Assembly (NCBI GenBank): GCA_036652695.1
Contig: JAVVVJ010000044.1
Location: 1-22,578, forward strand
Reading direction: 5' to 3'
From: Limiplasma sp036652695
Lineage (GTDB): Bacteria > Bacillota > Clostridia > Christensenellales > Aristaeellaceae
Length of the DNA: 22,578 bases
Position 1 is the first letter of the stretch. Every line of letters begins with the position of its first letter. Under the pieces are notes generated by a model. That model did not search any database. It worked only from the letters and a program-made list of their open reading frames with translations, and was not told where the DNA came from. Positions 21,371 to 22,578 of this stretch are shown here, piece after piece. Made by a program: the position numbers and the translations under genes.

Positions 21371-21784
21371 GGGGGGGATTTTGGGGCATGGCAATCGCGT
21401 ACGAAAATCCATAGCAATCAATGCTTTTGAGTGCGTAGCATAAACCATACCCACAAGGCGCTTTGCTCGCATGCTGCCCTTGACGGTTGTTTCAGCCTTT
21501 AGCAGTTGCGGTGAAAGCTTGGACGGATGCTCAACTTTTCAGCGGCGTTTTCGATTCTTGCGATGCTTGATCTTCCCAAAAAGTAAGAGCAAGCATTCAA
21601 TAAAGCTGGTTTTTAATCGCCCGGGTCTTTGACACTTATACGAATCTTGCGCTAAAACGCAAGCATCTATGGCATCTTTTGCCCGTGGTCTGCGTCTGGC
21701 AATCTCGAAATAGCGCTGCTATTCCTTCGATTGCCATCCTTGCCCACGAACAAAATCTGCTCATAGCTGCGTTGCATTTTAGAC
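21371..21784. other. Non-coding stretch with a long imperfect hairpin
   Basis: About 410 bases without a credible gene on either strand; the open frames seen are short, out of step and without ribosome binding sites. The clearest structure is an imperfect hairpin at 21698-21735: outer arms GGCAATC / GATTGCC, inner arms AATAGC / GCTATT, small internal loop and a three-base tip. The stretch adjoins the truncated end of the BlaI-like pseudogene and could be a mobile-element remnant or a dispersed repeat; no transposase or terminal inverted repeat is recognised. Confidence 0.5.
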
Positions 21785-22058
21785 TTAGATTAGTATTACT
21801 CCCCCAAAACCATCCTCCAAAGCAGCTTTTGCTGCCGCTGTGGTGGGCTGATAACTGCGGCACAAAACCTTCCCGCTATATACAATTTCCGCTACCTCAA
21901 TTTGGCCTTTTTTTGAGTAGCGAGCGCAATACGCTTTGCACGGTATTGTTGTTTAAGTTCTTGTCATGCGCAACAAGTTCCGATGCAGTTAACGACTTTT
22001 TTGTGTTCAATAGCAAATGGAGAACATCCTGCTCCTTGTTTGTCAAAGCAATGGACAT
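21785..22058 (-). pseudogene. BlaI/MecI-type winged-helix repressor, frameshifted
   Basis: Begins at ATG 22058 (GGAAGGGG 6 bases upstream) with MSIALTNKEQDVLHLLLNTK, LTASELVAHDKNLNNNTVQ and SVLRSLLKK: a penicillinase-repressor-type helix-turn-helix. In the primary frame it stops three residues later (RPN, stop at 21897-21899). In the next frame the family's continuation GQIEVAEIVYSGKVLCRSY follows at once, up to a stop at 21785-21787. The shift coincides with a run of seven A on the coding strand (plus 21908-21914); one A fewer would restore the frame. Even so the C-terminal dimerisation part is short (about 90 residues against about 120-130). It may be a true pseudogene, a sequencing error or a slippage-controlled gene. 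It diverges from the exported-protein gene. Confidence 0.6.
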
Positions 22059-22091
22059 TATATTCCCCTTCCTTCTTTCCACGTTCACTAA

Positions 22092-22115
22092 TACAGTGTG
22101 TTTATACAGATGTTG
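22092..22115. promoter_or_regulatory. Possible repressor operator
   Basis: Two copies of a TACAG-TGTT-like word, TACAGTGTGT (from 22092) and TACAGATGTT (from 22105), 13 bases apart, upstream of the BlaI-like gene and near the divergent promoter. BlaI/MecI operators are built on TACA-nn-TGTA; each copy is an imperfect match. Weak evidence. Confidence 0.25.
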
Positions 22116-22145
22116 CTTGTAAATACTTCATTTGTAATTTCATAC

Positions 22146-22174
22146 TTGACAAACGAAAGCTTGCATGCTACCAT
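22146..22174 (+). promoter_or_regulatory. Sigma-A type promoter of the exported-protein gene
   Basis: Perfect -35 TTGACA (22146-22151), 17-base spacer and -10 TACCAT (22169-22174, four of six) with an extended TGC before it. Transcription would start near 22181, leaving a 160-base A+T-rich leader. I saw no riboswitch in it. Confidence 0.65.
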
Positions 22175-22341
22175 GTTAATGTAAAAAAATACGATACAAT
22201 ATGTTAATGATCAATCCGTAAGGGCATCTATGAGCTCCTATGACCCAACATTCGTTTTTGTGAATGGGATATCAATCTATTGCATAGTCGTTTGTAGAAT
22301 ATGCCTATTTGTTCCACGTGTAGGATGAAGGAGGTTTGACA

Positions 22342-22578
22342 ATGAAGAGATGTATATTATCTGGGTTCAGCGTCATCTTGGGAGTTCTGCTGTGCCTGTG
22401 TGCTTACATTGCTCCTGCGGTAGCGGAATTTCGTCCTGTGCAATGGCATACGGTGCAACAAACTTTGGCTTGTGATGACAGAACGGTTGTGATTGATGCC
22501 ATTACAGATTTGGACATTCCGGAAAAAGTAAACGAATGGAGTGTTCACAGCAAGGTTTGGACAGAGGAAGAGCTGCGG
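22342..22578 (+). CDS. Exported protein, partial (cut by the window end)
   Basis: Open frame of 79 codons reaching the end of the window without a stop, so the 3' part is missing. AAGGAGG at 22328-22334 is 7 bases before ATG 22342. The first 28 residues form a signal peptide: basic MKRC, a hydrophobic core (ILSGFSVILGVLLCLCAYIA) and an AVA cleavage site before EF. The Cys residues in the core do not make a good lipobox. The mature start (FRPVQWHTVQQTLACDDRTV) is unrecognised. It diverges from a BlaI/MecI-type repressor gene across a shared regulatory region, which suggests it may be under that repressor. Function unknown. Confidence 0.7.
   Translation, partial: MKRCILSGFSVILGVLLCLCAYIAPAVAEFRPVQWHTVQQTLACDDRTVVIDAITDLDIPEKVNEWSVHSKVWTEEELR

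Noticed and set aside
21636..22122. Short open frames on both strands (75 codons minus, 147 codons plus)
   Set aside because: They lie in the structured non-coding stretch or antisense to the repressor, have no ribosome binding sites and no recognisable domain.

Overview
The window looks like a draft-assembly contig from an anaerobic, endospore-forming member of the Bacillota (class Clostridia), of fairly high G+C. The evidence is a complete spoIIA sporulation operon (spoIIAA-spoIIAB-sigF), strong AGGAGG-type ribosome binding sites, the clostridial gene order rpmE - DUF1385 - prmC - prfA - tsaC - arginine phosphatase, and small redox proteins (DUF1858, ferritin-like) typical of anaerobes. Two runs of exactly 100 N (5048-5147 and 6663-6762) are assembly gaps whose true size is unknown. 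No rRNA, tRNA, CRISPR array or intact insertion sequence was found.

Layout. 1-5036 (+): a translation and tRNA-modification cluster with ribosomal protein L31, a DUF1385 membrane protein, the release-factor methyltransferase PrmC next to its substrate RF1, threonylcarbamoyl-AMP synthase and a YwlE-like phosphatase. 5220-8577 (+): a beta-CASP metallo-beta-lactamase-fold protein, then a PII-like protein overlapping a CPA2-type cation/proton antiporter, closed by a hairpin and T-tract. 8644-9332 (+): uridine kinase with its own promoter. 9479-10871 (-): DUF1858 redox protein, ferritin-like protein and an ECF-transporter S component from one good promoter. 11069-14159 (-): a promoter, a leader with a terminator-like hairpin, a 39-residue lysine-rich protein and two glycosyltransferases, in a more A+T-rich stretch. 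14360-15796 (+): the spoIIA operon. 15797-16200: an unusual hairpin-rich stretch between convergent genes. 16201-21370 (-): recD2, comF, a DUF421 protein and a MATE transporter. 21371-22578: a poorly coding stretch with a frameshifted BlaI/MecI-type repressor (-), diverging from the start of an exported protein (+) cut by the window end.

How the genes work together. PrmC methylates the GGQ glutamine of RF1, and L31 is part of the ribosome, so the first operon serves translation and tRNA modification. SpoIIAA, SpoIIAB and SigF form the partner-switching module that turns on forespore transcription. The PII-like/antiporter pair probably couples ion transport to a cellular signal. RecD2 and ComF suggest DNA repair and DNA uptake functions.

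The most unusual sequence is non-coding. Ten copies of a GGGC-GAA-GCCC minihairpin recur every 23-25 bases immediately after sigF, followed by four larger perfect hairpins. A second oddity is a run of about six DnaA-box-like decamers, 9-11 bases apart, in front of the ferritin-like gene. A third is a glycosyltransferase whose conserved N-terminus can only be reached from a CTG (or other non-standard) start codon.
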